Positions 28,990 through 37,976 of a stretch of 64,000 nucleotides of DNA are shown here, one piece after another (positions within the stretch are counted from its first letter, which is position 1; each line of letters starts with the position of its first letter). The position numbers and the translations under genes are program-made. The notes under the pieces are model-generated. The model was not told the origin of the DNA and made no database searches. It was given only the letters and a program-made list of their open reading frames with translations. The stretch covers positions 1 through 64,000 of the forward strand of contig NZ_PHSU01000017.1 in assembly GCF_002814235.1 (NCBI RefSeq), read 5' to 3'. This DNA comes from Pseudomonas sp. QS1027. GTDB lineage: Bacteria; Pseudomonadota; Gammaproteobacteria; Pseudomonadales; Pseudomonadaceae.

Positions 28990-29205
28990 TCAGAGCTTGG
29001 CGATCGAGACTTCGGTGGATTTGACGAAGGCGATCACTTCACTGCCTACCGCCAACTCCAGGTCGCGCACCGAACGTGTGGTAATCACCGAAGTGACAAT
29101 CCCCGACGCGGTTTGCACGTCGATCTCGGACAACACCTCGCCAATGAGGATTTCCTTGATGACGCCGCGGAACTGGTTACGAACGTTGATCGCTTTGATC
29201 GTCAT
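28990..29205 (-). CDS. Mop/TOBE-domain molybdopterin-binding protein
   Basis: A 71-residue single Mop domain: NQFRGVIKEILIGEVLSEIDV and SVITTRSVRDLELAVGSEVIAFVKSTEVSI. Such proteins bind molybdate or other oxyanions in the cytoplasm. The ATG at 29205 has an AAAGGA ribosome site. The gene is 17 bases upstream of the SfnR-like gene and shares its direction, so the two are probably one operon; the upstream 229 bases are AT-rich with several TATA-like stretches and no sigma-54 element, so their own control is likely sigma-70 based. Confidence 0.85.
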   Translation of the reverse strand: MTIKAINVRNQFRGVIKEILIGEVLSEIDVQTASGIVTSVITTRSVRDLELAVGSEVIAFVKSTEVSIAKL

Positions 29206-29434
29206 GGGGTTGTTTCCTTTTCGTGGTGGGAGGTGCACCTGGGCATCAGATGCTGAAGGCTAAAATGCGCCAGCCCTGCAACTTATAAAAGGAATTAATA
29301 ATAATGATTTTATTCGATTAGGATATAAGAAAGGAAAAGCCAGCAGGTTTCATTGAGTCGTCACCCCAGAGGTGTAAAATCGACGTCCCAGCGCGGAGGC
29401 CGATCAAAAGCTCCAGCGCCCCTGCGGAGAGCGC

Positions 29435-30244
29435 ATGAAGAAGGTTATCGCGCTGGTATCGGGCTTGCCCCTGATGCTGGCGCTGAGTGGTTTTACCACC
29501 CGGCAACACCCAGGCGACCAGGTCACGCTGGACGACTACACACGCCACAAGATCGAGTTCATCGAAACCCGGATCCTCAAGCACGCCGGCCACGAGCAAG
29601 GCGAACGGATCAGGAATATCTCCGCCAACTTCCTCGGCACGCCCTATGTGGCGCATATGCTGGTCGGCTCCGCGACCGCGCCGGAACAGTTGGTGATCGA
29701 CTTCCGCGGCCTGGATTGCTTTACCTACCTGGATTACGTCGAGGCCCTGCGCAAGTCCGACAGCCTGCCGCGCTTCGTCGAAAACCTGGTGCGCACACGC
29801 TACGCCGACGGCAAGGTCAGCTACACCGAGCGCAAGCACTTCTTCACCGACTGGGCCCATACCCAGCCCCTCAACGCCCGGGACGTGACGACGCAGGCCA
29901 GCCCCAGGGCGACCACCGTCACCAAGATCCTCAACGCCCAAGGCGACGGCAGCGGCGGCACGCTGATCCCGTCGGTGGGCAAGGTCGAGCGCGCCATCAC
30001 CTACATTCCCAGCGAGTGGATCGACGACGCCGTGGTCAGCCGCCTGAAAACCGGTGACTACATCGGCATCTACACCCCGGCCGAAGGACTGGATGTGACC
30101 CACACCGGTATCTTCATCATGACCGACAAGGGCCCGGTGCTGCGCAATGCCTCCGCCCGCGAAGCCAACCACAAGGTGGTGGATTCGCCGTTCATGGATT
30201 ACGTCAAGAAAACCCCGGGCATCGTGGTCCTCAGGGCGATCTGA
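29435..30244 (+). CDS. DUF1460 (N-acetylmuramoyl-L-alanine amidase-like) protein
   Basis: A 269-residue secreted protein with a short hydrophobic N-terminus (MKKVIALVSGLPLMLALSGF). LDCFTYLDYVEAL carries the likely catalytic Cys and VTHTGIFI the likely His, as in DUF1460/NlpC-P60-fold proteins acting on peptidoglycan. NFLGTPYVAHMLVG is another family mark. It stands alone; function in envelope maintenance is inferred. Confidence 0.85.
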   Translation: MKKVIALVSGLPLMLALSGFTTRQHPGDQVTLDDYTRHKIEFIETRILKHAGHEQGERIRNISANFLGTPYVAHMLVGSATAPEQLVIDFRGLDCFTYLDYVEALRKSDSLPRFVENLVRTRYADGKVSYTERKHFFTDWAHTQPLNARDVTTQASPRATTVTKILNAQGDGSGGTLIPSVGKVERAITYIPSEWIDDAVVSRLKTGDYIGIYTPAEGLDVTHTGIFIMTDKGPVLRNASAREANHKVVDSPFMDYVKKTPGIVVLRAI

Positions 30245-30245
30245 A

Positions 30246-30277
30246 GCCTGTCAGCGGCACAGTACCGGCTGACAGGC
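30246..30277. terminator. Hairpin between convergent genes
   Basis: GCCTGTCAGC and GCTGACAGGC form a 10-base stem just after the DUF1460 stop and before the chemoreceptor stop. No U-tract follows, so its action as an intrinsic terminator is uncertain. Confidence 0.55.
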
Positions 30278-30286
30278 GCAAGACCT

Positions 30287-31909
30287 CTAGATCTGGAAGT
30301 GCTTGACCAGGGTGTTGAGCTCGGTGGCCAGGTGGGCCAGGGACTGCGAGGCCGCCGTGGTCTGGTGCGAGCCTTCGGAAGACTGGATCGACAACTCGCG
30401 GATATTCAGCAGGTTGCGATCCACCGAGCGGGCGACGTGGGCCTGCTCGTCGGCAGCGGTGGTGATGACCAGGTTGCGGTTATTGATCTCATCATTCGCC
30501 TCGACGATTTCCGCCAGCGCGGTCTTGGCCGCTTCAGCGAGCTCCAGGGTCTGGCGGGTCATGTTGCTGCTGTTGTGCATGCCGCTCACGGCGCTGGCGG
30601 TACCGGTCTGGATACTGCCGATCATCTCTTCGATTTCCCGGGTCGACTGCGCGGTCCGATGAGCCAGGGCCCGCACTTCATCCGCCACCACCGCAAAGCC
30701 GCGACCGGCCTCACCGGCCCGCGCCGCTTCAATGGCGGCATTGAGCGCCAGCAGGTTGGTCTGCTCGGCGATGGTGCGGATCACATCGAGCACCTTGCCG
30801 ATGCCCTGCGCCTGCGCCGCCAGGCCGCCGATCTGCTCGGAGCTGACCTCGACGCCACGGGTCAGCGCGGCAATCGCCGTCACCGCCTCGATCATCCGCT
30901 GCTGGCCCTTCAGCGCAATGGTCCGCGACTCCTGGGACAGGTCCGAGGTGGACGAGGCGTTCCTGGCCACCTCTTCAATGGCGCTGGTCATCTCGGTCAC
31001 CGCGGTAGCGGCCTGTTCGATTTCCCCATGCTGCTGTTGCAGGTCGCGACTGCCCTCGGCCGTCACCGCGTTCAACTCTTCGGCCGCCGAGGCCAGTTGG
31101 GTCGATGAATGGGTGATCTGCTTGAGGGTGGTGAGCAAGCTGCCCTGCATCACCGCCAGGGCCGCGAGCAAGCGACTGGCTTCGTCGCTGCCGGCCGGGT
31201 TGATCGGTTGGGTCAGGTCGCCCTTGGCGATGGTTTCCGCGACCAGGACCGCCTCGATGATCGGTACGGTAATGCTGCGGGTGAGCAGCCAGGCCACCAG
31301 CACGGTGCCGATACCCACCAGCAGGATCACCAGGCCGATGCCCGCCACCGCGCTGTCATAGGTGCTGGCCGACTGTTTACCGGCCTGTTCGGCGCCCTGG
31401 TTCGCGCGCTCGATCAGGTCATCGAGGTTCTTGGTCATCTGCTCGTAGGATTCGCGGATGGTCGAGAGGTAGGTGTTGGCGGCGGCCTTGTCCCCCTGCC
31501 GCGATACCCTGAGCAACTCCAGGTGATTCTTGGCATAGGCTTCCAGGCTGCGGTTGAAAGCGTCCAGCCGGCTTTTGTCGTCGCCGTTGGTCAGCAAACC
31601 CGCGTAAATCGACATCTGCTCATGCACGCTTTGCAGGCGTCCGGCCGATTTGTCCTCGTAGACTTTCATGTCCGCAGCGCTGGAGGACAGGATGTGGGCC
31701 ATGGAGCCCAGGCGATAACGGTCCAGCGACGCATTCGCCGACGCCAGCACCCGCACCCGCTGCAACCAGTTGTTCTGGATATCGGCGGCCTGGGCCTGGA
31801 CATCGCGAATCTGCTTCAACGCGAACACGCCCAGGAACACACTGAGCAAGGCGATGGCGGCAAAACCGATGAACGCTCGGGGTGCAATCCGGATATTTCT
31901 CAACAACAT
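30287..31909 (-). CDS. Methyl-accepting chemotaxis protein
   Basis: A 540-residue chemoreceptor. First membrane helix about 12-32, a periplasmic four-helix-bundle sensor (4HB_MCP kind, about 35-190), second helix about 192-214, HAMP, then a coiled-coil signalling domain with the hairpin tip EQTNLLALNAAIEAARAGEAG. The ATG at 31909 precedes a normal MCP start (MLLRNIRIAPRAFIGF); the longer frame adds unrelated residues. No chemotaxis genes lie nearby. The ligand cannot be predicted. Confidence 0.92.
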   Translation of the reverse strand: MLLRNIRIAPRAFIGFAAIALLSVFLGVFALKQIRDVQAQAADIQNNWLQRVRVLASANASLDRYRLGSMAHILSSSAADMKVYEDKSAGRLQSVHEQMSIYAGLLTNGDDKSRLDAFNRSLEAYAKNHLELLRVSRQGDKAAANTYLSTIRESYEQMTKNLDDLIERANQGAEQAGKQSASTYDSAVAGIGLVILLVGIGTVLVAWLLTRSITVPIIEAVLVAETIAKGDLTQPINPAGSDEASRLLAALAVMQGSLLTTLKQITHSSTQLASAAEELNAVTAEGSRDLQQQHGEIEQAATAVTEMTSAIEEVARNASSTSDLSQESRTIALKGQQRMIEAVTAIAALTRGVEVSSEQIGGLAAQAQGIGKVLDVIRTIAEQTNLLALNAAIEAARAGEAGRGFAVVADEVRALAHRTAQSTREIEEMIGSIQTGTASAVSGMHNSSNMTRQTLELAEAAKTALAEIVEANDEINNRNLVITTAADEQAHVARSVDRNLLNIRELSIQSSEGSHQTTAASQSLAHLATELNTLVKHFQI

Positions 31910-32147
31910 GGACGGGATCTCGCATTGAACAGGGACGGAGGACAACTGGCCACGGCAGGATAGCGGGCGATCCTGGCCAAAGGCTATCGGCCTGGCTGCG
32001 GTTTTCTTCAGCGCCGCATGCTGGCGCTGCTTCTGGAGCCTGGGCAATCGTCGGAAAGACCCGCCGATTGGAAAATCTCCCCCTTTTTACGATAGTCTGT
32101 CACCCCGCGAACCGTCGCCCTCGAAACCCGAACCGGATCCATTGCGC

Positions 32148-33170
32148 ATGACAACCAGTCCTCTACAGGCCGCAGAAAAAATTCTCCTGGTTGCTCCGCA
32201 CCGCCTGGGCGATACGCTGTTTGCAACGCCCGGCATCCGTGCCCTGCGCCAGGCAAAACCGCATGCTCAGATAGATGCCGTGGCGTTGTCGGCGCTGTCC
32301 CATGAATTGCTCGCCCACAACAGTTGCATCAACACCCTCTACACCGCCAAAGAACGGCCGATTGCCCAACTGGCCGCCGAGTATGACGCTGTATTGCCAC
32401 TCCAGAACATCAACAAGGTCACCGAATATCTGAAAGATGTCCCCGGGGTCTTGATGCTGCCCCGTTATGAAGGCGCCTTTCATTACTCGGAAAACTTTTA
32501 TCGCTTTGTGCTTCAGCAACTGCCGTCAGCGGCTGAATTTCCAGCGGGCCCCTATGAGCTGAATGTCAACGCACAGGACAAGGCGGACGCCGACCGGTTA
32601 CTGAAGAGTATCCCCGCGGCCCCTGAACCTTTTGTGATTGCCTTGCACATGGGCTGCCATCAGATTTCGAAAAAGGGCCAGCGCTTCCTGTACAAGCTGT
32701 TTCCTTTCCTGATGACCAAAGACACCCGGAGCTGGTCGTTCAAGCGCTTCGATCAACTGGTACAGCGCCTGCTGACGCAGCACCCGGCTGTCCATATCGT
32801 GCTCACGGGCTCGTCCAGCGAAGCCTTTGCGGCCGACGCACTGACCGCTCACCCCCATATCCTGAATCTCATCGGCAAGACCAATGTCGGCCAACTCGCG
32901 GCGGTACTCCAGCGTTGCCAGTTACTGCTGACCGGCGATACCGGCCCGATGCACGTCGCCTGTGCGGTAGATCGACCGATGGTCCTGCTCTGCGGGAAGA
33001 CCGATCCGGCGCAGACAGGCCCGTATCCCATGCACAGCCATCACAGCATCATCCGAAAAGACGGGATGGATAATATTTCGGTGGACGAGGTTTATCAGGC
33101 CGTTGTGCGCTATCTGCCTGAAGCATCGACAAAACGGGCTGCAGTCGCCACACCATCAACCGTGGCCTGA
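32148..33170 (+). CDS. Glycosyltransferase family 9 (heptosyltransferase-like)
   Basis: A 340-residue GT9 protein. ILLVAPHRLGDTLFATPGIRALRQAKP is the typical N-terminal nucleotide-sugar lobe, and LLLTGDTGPMHVACAVDRPMVLLCGKTDP matches the C-terminal TGPMH signature. GT9 enzymes add heptose to LPS core; here the gene is solitary and far from any LPS cluster. The start at 32148 (MTTSPLQA) is preferred to a TTG two codons earlier. Confidence 0.87.
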   Translation: MTTSPLQAAEKILLVAPHRLGDTLFATPGIRALRQAKPHAQIDAVALSALSHELLAHNSCINTLYTAKERPIAQLAAEYDAVLPLQNINKVTEYLKDVPGVLMLPRYEGAFHYSENFYRFVLQQLPSAAEFPAGPYELNVNAQDKADADRLLKSIPAAPEPFVIALHMGCHQISKKGQRFLYKLFPFLMTKDTRSWSFKRFDQLVQRLLTQHPAVHIVLTGSSSEAFAADALTAHPHILNLIGKTNVGQLAAVLQRCQLLLTGDTGPMHVACAVDRPMVLLCGKTDPAQTGPYPMHSHHSIIRKDGMDNISVDEVYQAVVRYLPEASTKRAAVATPSTVA

Positions 33171-33198
33171 TCTTCGCCAGAGAGAAACCCCGGTACGC

Positions 33199-33224
33199 AA
33201 AAAGGGCCTGAAAAGGCCCTTTTT
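33199..33224. terminator. Bidirectional intrinsic terminator
   Basis: A GGGCC/GGCCC hairpin flanked by runs of five A and five T on either side can end both the glycosyltransferase transcript and the inositol transport transcript, whose stop codons flank it. Confidence 0.88.
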
Positions 33225-33237
33225 GCTGACGGCTCGC

Positions 33238-34260
33238 TCAGCGCTTGAGCTTGCGCTTGTTGCGGTATTGGTCGATGACCACCGCGACCACGATGATCAG
33301 GCCCTTGATGATGTCCTGGATATAGGCATCGACCCCGACAAAGGTGAAGCCGCTGGCCATGACCCCGAGGATCAGCGCGCCGATCACCGTGCCGGTAATG
33401 CGCCCCACCCCACCTGCCAGGCTGGTACCGCCGATCACCGCCGCCGCAATCGCGTCCAGCTCGTAGGACATGCCCATGCCCGCCTGCCCGGTGGCGGCAC
33501 GTGCCGACGCGACCACCCCCGCCAGTCCCGACAAGAGCCCGGCGATGCTATAGACGATCACCAGGTGGCGCTTGACGTTGATCCCGGAGGTGCGCGCCGC
33601 CTGCATGTTGCCGCCGATGGCGTAGGTGTACTTGCCGTACTTGGTGTAACGCAGGGCGATGTGGAAGATCAGCGCCACCACCAGGAAAATGATCACCGGC
33701 ATCGCGCCGTGGCCGATGGCCGTATAGGAATCCGAAAGCATGCTCACCGGCTGGCCTTCGGTGTAGTAACGCGCCAGGCCACGGGCCGAGACCATCATGC
33801 CGAGGGTGGCAATGAAGGGTGGAATCCCGGTCAGGGCAATGATGCTGCCGTTGATCGCCCCCGCCAGCAGTCCCACCCCGAGCCCGACAATCACCGGGAT
33901 CCACACCGGCAGGTCGGTCAGCGACGGAAACACCGCCCGGGCGAAGTCCGAGGTCTGCGCCAGGCTCGCGGCGATCATCGCCGAGAGCGCCAGCACCGAG
34001 CCCGACGACAGGTCGATACCGGTGGTGATAATGACCTGGGTGACCCCGATCGCCAGCAGGCCGATGATCGAGACCTGCAGGATCATCAGTACCAGCCGCT
34101 GGGAGTTCATCAGGAAACTCTGGTCACGGACGATCCAGCCGAACAGTTCGAAGACCAGGCCGATGCCGATCAGTACCAGGAAGATGCTCAGTTCGGTGGG
34201 AAGGCGCCGGCGACTCTTGACCGGTACCGTTGCAGGCTTGTTTTCCAGTATCACGTTCAT
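33238..34260 (-). CDS. Inositol/sugar ABC transporter permease (RbsC-like)
   Basis: A 340-residue permease of the CUT2 class with about ten membrane helices. TGIDLSSGSVLALSAM and YAIGGNMQAARTSGINV are BPD_transp_2 family motifs. It is the last gene of the inositol unit, 66 bases after the ATPase gene. The ATG at 34260 has a GGGTGAG ribosome site; the alternative two codons upstream does not. Specificity for myo-inositol is inferred from the surrounding iol genes. Confidence 0.9.
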   Translation of the reverse strand: MNVILENKPATVPVKSRRRLPTELSIFLVLIGIGLVFELFGWIVRDQSFLMNSQRLVLMILQVSIIGLLAIGVTQVIITTGIDLSSGSVLALSAMIAASLAQTSDFARAVFPSLTDLPVWIPVIVGLGVGLLAGAINGSIIALTGIPPFIATLGMMVSARGLARYYTEGQPVSMLSDSYTAIGHGAMPVIIFLVVALIFHIALRYTKYGKYTYAIGGNMQAARTSGINVKRHLVIVYSIAGLLSGLAGVVASARAATGQAGMGMSYELDAIAAAVIGGTSLAGGVGRITGTVIGALILGVMASGFTFVGVDAYIQDIIKGLIIVVAVVIDQYRNKRKLKR

Positions 34261-34326
34261 AACCACTCACCCTTCTATCGCGTTACCGGCGCGGAGCACC
34301 GCCGCCGGCCTCTGTTCGTTGAACAA

Positions 34327-35895
34327 CTAGTGAACCGCGGTCATCCCGGAGGCCAGTTGCATGACCCGCTCCTGGGTCGCCTCGCCACGGTCGAGGGTGC
34401 CCATCAGGTCGCCCTCGTGCATGACCATCACCCGGTCGCTCATGCCGAGCACTTCCGGCAGCTCCGAGGAAATCATGATCACCGCCATGCCCTCGCTGGC
34501 GAGGTAGGCGATCAGCCGGTAGATCTCGGCCTTGGCACCGACATCGATGCCACGGGTCGGCTCGTCGAGAATCAGGATGCGCGGGTTGGTCATCAGCCAA
34601 CGGGCGAGCAAGGCCTTCTGCTGGTTGCCCCCGGACAAGGTATCGATGCACTGCTCCAGCGACGGGGTTTTCACCCGCAGCTTCTTACACATGTCCTCGC
34701 ACAGGGCACGCAAGGCTTTCTGCTGGATAAAGCCATTGCCGCTGACGTAATGCGGCAACACCGCCATTTCCATGTTTTCCATGACCGATAGGCACGGGAA
34801 CAGGCCACTGAGCTTGCGGTCCTCGGTGAGCAGGGCAAACCCCTTCTCGATCGCCAGGTGCGGATCGCTGATCCGTACCGGCTGGCCATCGAGGCGGATT
34901 TCACCGCCATCGCTCGGGGTGATGCCGAACAGCGCTTCGGCGACATTGGTCCTTCCCGAGCCCATCAACCCGGCGATACCGAGGATCTCGCCGGCATGCA
35001 GGTCGAATGAAACCCCTTTGAAGATTCCGTTCAGGCGCAGGTCGCGCACCGACAGCAGCAGATCGCCGATGGGCTTTTCACGCACCGGGAACAACTGGCT
35101 CAGCTCGCGCCCGACCATCATCGAGATCAGGCTGTCGCCGTCCATGCTGTCGGCCCGTTGCAAGCCGATATAGGCGCCGTCGCGAAACACCGCCACTTCA
35201 TCGGCGATGGCGAACACTTCGTTCATTTTGTGGGTGATATAGATGATGCCCTTACCCTGGGACTTGAGGTCGGCAATGATCGAGAACAGGTGGGCGACTT
35301 CCTTGTCGGTGATGGCCGAGGTCGGTTCGTCCATGATCAGGATGTCGGAGTCGTAGGACACTGCCTTGGCGATCTCGACCATCTGCCGCTCGGCGATGCT
35401 CAGGTTGCCGACGTGCTCCTCCGGGTCGAGGTCGATGCGCAGCCGTTCCAGCAGTTTCGCCGTGCAGCGGTGCATTTCCCGGTGGTCGATCATATGGAAG
35501 CCGTTGAGCTGTTCGCGGCCGATCCAGATGTTCTCGGCGACGCTCATGTGCGGCATCAGGTTGAGTTCCTGGTGGATCATCGCGATCCCGGACTGCAAGG
35601 CGGCCAGCGGCGTGTCGAAGACCACCGGCTTGCCGCGCAGGCGCAGCTCACCGGCGTCCGGCTGGTAGATGCCGGCGATGATTTTCATCAGGGTGGATTT
35701 GCCGGCACCGTTCTCGCCCATCAGGGCCAGCACCGACCCCGGGCGGACCCGCAGTTGTACGTTGGACAGCGCCACTACCCCGGGGAAACCCTTGCTGACG
35801 TTGACAATCTCCAGCAGGTACGGCTCATCGACAGGTATGGCGGCTGGCTGGATACCCACCAGCGGGTTGCTCGAAGCAGTCGCTGAAGCGAACAT
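34327..35895 (-). CDS. Inositol/sugar ABC transporter ATPase (RbsA-like, double domain)
   Basis: A 522-residue protein with two ATPase domains. The first has Walker A GENGAGKST and signature LSIAERQMVEIAKA; the second has the degenerate GLMGSGRTN in place of Walker A and LSGGNQQKALLARWL, the usual CUT2 asymmetry. The start at MFASATAS has a GGAG ribosome site. It works with the permease and the binding protein for import of inositol. Confidence 0.92.
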   Translation of the reverse strand: MFASATASSNPLVGIQPAAIPVDEPYLLEIVNVSKGFPGVVALSNVQLRVRPGSVLALMGENGAGKSTLMKIIAGIYQPDAGELRLRGKPVVFDTPLAALQSGIAMIHQELNLMPHMSVAENIWIGREQLNGFHMIDHREMHRCTAKLLERLRIDLDPEEHVGNLSIAERQMVEIAKAVSYDSDILIMDEPTSAITDKEVAHLFSIIADLKSQGKGIIYITHKMNEVFAIADEVAVFRDGAYIGLQRADSMDGDSLISMMVGRELSQLFPVREKPIGDLLLSVRDLRLNGIFKGVSFDLHAGEILGIAGLMGSGRTNVAEALFGITPSDGGEIRLDGQPVRISDPHLAIEKGFALLTEDRKLSGLFPCLSVMENMEMAVLPHYVSGNGFIQQKALRALCEDMCKKLRVKTPSLEQCIDTLSGGNQQKALLARWLMTNPRILILDEPTRGIDVGAKAEIYRLIAYLASEGMAVIMISSELPEVLGMSDRVMVMHEGDLMGTLDRGEATQERVMQLASGMTAVH

Positions 35896-35965
35896 GATCA
35901 GGTACTCCATCAGCAAGGCGGGCAGTGCGACCTTGCTTGCTTATTGTTGTTATTGAACGGACTGA

Positions 35966-36892
35966 CTATTTGAACTGAGCAACGTTTTCCGGGGTGATCA
36001 GGCGATACGGCACCCACACCGCCTGCTCGACCGGTTCATGCTTGGCCATCTTCACCGCGGCGTCGAGGGAACCGACCGCCTGGCCCTTGGCATCCTGGAA
36101 CACCGAGACCGTCATATCGCCTTTTGTCACCGCACGCAGGCCATCGGGAGTGCCGTCGACACCAGCAATCAACACACTACCCTTTTTCACCCCGGCCTGC
36201 TCCAGCGCCATGGACGCGCCGATGGCCATCTCGTCGTTGTTGGCGACCACGGCATCGAATTTGCGGCCCTGGGTCAGCCAGTCGTTGACCAGGGTCATGC
36301 CCTTGTCCCGCGACCAGATGCCGGTCTGCTCCTGCTCGATCTTGATGTTCGGGTACTTGGCCAGGACGTCCTTGACGCCCTTGGTACGGTTGGTGGTGGA
36401 GTTGTTGGCGAGGTCGCCGAGGAGAATCACGATGTCGCCCTTGCCGTTCATTTTCTCGGCGAGGTACTGCATCTGCATCTGGCCGGCTTCGAGGTCGTTG
36501 GAGGCGACGGTGGTCACGCCCTTGGGCAGGTTCAGGTCATCCGGCCGGCGGTTGACATAGACCAGGGGAATCCCCGCCTTGACCGCCGCATCGGTGATTT
36601 TCCGGGTGGCGGCAGTGTCCACCGGGTTGACGATGATGGCGTCGACCTTCTGGCTGACGAAGCTTTCCACCTGGCTCAGTTGCTTGACCACGTCGCCGCG
36701 GGCGTCTTCGAACTGCAGTTTCACACCGTCGGGCATGGACTTGGCTTTCTGGTCCATGGATTCACGCAGGTAGGTCAGCCAGGTGTCATCGAACTGCGAC
36801 ATGCTCACGCCGATCTTCATGTCGGCGAAGGCGGCACCGCTGGCGAGCATCAGGGACAGGGCAAGGGAGGTGAAGCGAATCTTGGTTTTCAT
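35966..36892 (-). CDS. Periplasmic inositol-binding protein
   Basis: A 308-residue periplasmic-binding-protein-like domain (RbsB class) with a signal peptide (KTKIRFTSLALSLMLASGAAFA-D). ADMKIGVSMSQFDDTWL, VDAIIVNPVDTAATRKI and ANNDEMAIGASMALEQAG line the sugar pocket in relatives. It is the first gene of the transport unit. A GGAA-N6-TTCC operator lies 110 bases upstream. The ligand is assigned as myo-inositol by context. Confidence 0.9.
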   Translation of the reverse strand: MKTKIRFTSLALSLMLASGAAFADMKIGVSMSQFDDTWLTYLRESMDQKAKSMPDGVKLQFEDARGDVVKQLSQVESFVSQKVDAIIVNPVDTAATRKITDAAVKAGIPLVYVNRRPDDLNLPKGVTTVASNDLEAGQMQMQYLAEKMNGKGDIVILLGDLANNSTTNRTKGVKDVLAKYPNIKIEQEQTGIWSRDKGMTLVNDWLTQGRKFDAVVANNDEMAIGASMALEQAGVKKGSVLIAGVDGTPDGLRAVTKGDMTVSVFQDAKGQAVGSLDAAVKMAKHEPVEQAVWVPYRLITPENVAQFK

Positions 36893-37001
36893 GAAAAGTC
36901 TTTCTCCACATTCTTGTTGGTTTTATGGATCAAACGTGACTCTTTCAGTGACCGGCAAGCGAACGATCGTCAGCAGTCGACAACCTGAAATTGACTTTAT
37001 T

Positions 37002-37015
37002 GGAAAATAATTTCC
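37002..37015. promoter_or_regulatory. Putative IolR/RpiR operator before the inositol transporter
   Basis: GGAAAATAATTTCC fits GGAA-N6-TTCC, the palindrome bound by RpiR-type IolR in alpha-proteobacteria. A weaker copy follows at about 37031-37044. It lies upstream of the binding-protein gene, in an AT-rich gap. Confidence 0.6.
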
Positions 37016-37060
37016 ATATCAATCTGTTTTAGAAATTTATTTTCTTTTTCACTTTTAGCC

Positions 37061-37921
37061 TTACCGGCAAAGCTCGCGGGTAACGCGCTCAAGCATCATC
37101 CGGTTCGATTCGTCCGGGCGATCTTCCCAGGCGAACACCGACACCGTGGCAATGCCATCGAACTTGATTTCGCGCAAAGTGCCGAAAAACGCCTCCCAGT
37201 CGACCTCGCCCTGACCGATATCCAGGTGCTGGTGCACGGTGGCGGTTACCCCCGGCGGGTTGACGATATAACGCAGGCTCGACGAGGCCTTGTGGTTATA
37301 GGTGTCGGCGATGATCAGGTGGCTGAGCTTGGAGCCGGCGTACTTGAGCATCGAGGCGATATCGCCCTTGCCGTCGTCATAGAAGAAGGTGTGCGGCGCC
37401 GCATAGAGGTAGTTGATCCAGTCGCGGTCGAGGCCACGGATGATGTCGACCGACTCGTTGTTGCGCTCGCAGAAGTCATAGGGGTGCGCCTGGATATCCA
37501 GCTTGATGCCTTCGCGTTCGAACTCCGGCATCAACTCGTCCATCGAACGCATGAACTGGTTTTCACAGACCAGCGGGTTGTCCGACTGCCCGGTGAACTC
37601 CGTGTTGACCAGCTCGCAATCCATGTCCACGGCGATCTGGATCGCCCGCTTCCAGTTGCGCACCGCCGCCGCCCGCAGGCCTTCGTCGGCGGCGGCCCAG
37701 TGATACATCGGCAACAGCGACGAGAGTTGCACCCCGGTGTCGCTCAGGGCTTTGCGAAACTCCTTGATCCGCGCCCGGTCAACCCGCGGTGCCTTGTAGA
37801 ACGGCAGGAAATCTTCCCGGGGCGACAGCTCGATATGTTGGTAACCAAGCTCGGCGACCTTGTCGACCATCTTGCCCAGGGGCAAGTTGCGGTACATGTA
37901 GGGGTCGAGTGCAATACGCAT
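37061..37921 (-). CDS. Sugar-phosphate isomerase/epimerase-family TIM-barrel protein
   Basis: A 286-residue xylose-isomerase-like TIM barrel. MRIALDPYMYRNLPLGKMVDKVAELGYQHIELSPRED begins the first strands; DIQAHPYDFCERNNESV, LIIADTYNH and TVHQHLDIGQGEVDWEAFF supply the likely metal ligands (Asp, His, Glu). It belongs to the iol set, possibly acting as an IolH-like or inosose/epimer-handling enzyme. The exact reaction is not known. The start at 37921 is preferred because the longer frame is unlike the family. Confidence 0.83.
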   Translation of the reverse strand: MRIALDPYMYRNLPLGKMVDKVAELGYQHIELSPREDFLPFYKAPRVDRARIKEFRKALSDTGVQLSSLLPMYHWAAADEGLRAAAVRNWKRAIQIAVDMDCELVNTEFTGQSDNPLVCENQFMRSMDELMPEFEREGIKLDIQAHPYDFCERNNESVDIIRGLDRDWINYLYAAPHTFFYDDGKGDIASMLKYAGSKLSHLIIADTYNHKASSSLRYIVNPPGVTATVHQHLDIGQGEVDWEAFFGTLREIKFDGIATVSVFAWEDRPDESNRMMLERVTRELCR

Positions 37922-37976
37922 GATGGGTTCTCCTTGCGCTCCCACCCGCGGGGTGGGAACGCTCAATAGCAATGCC

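Noticed and set aside
33103..34791. Plus-strand frame of 562 codons through the inositol permease and ATPase
   Set aside because: His- and Asp-rich shadow; begins inside the glycosyltransferase end and crosses a bidirectional terminator.
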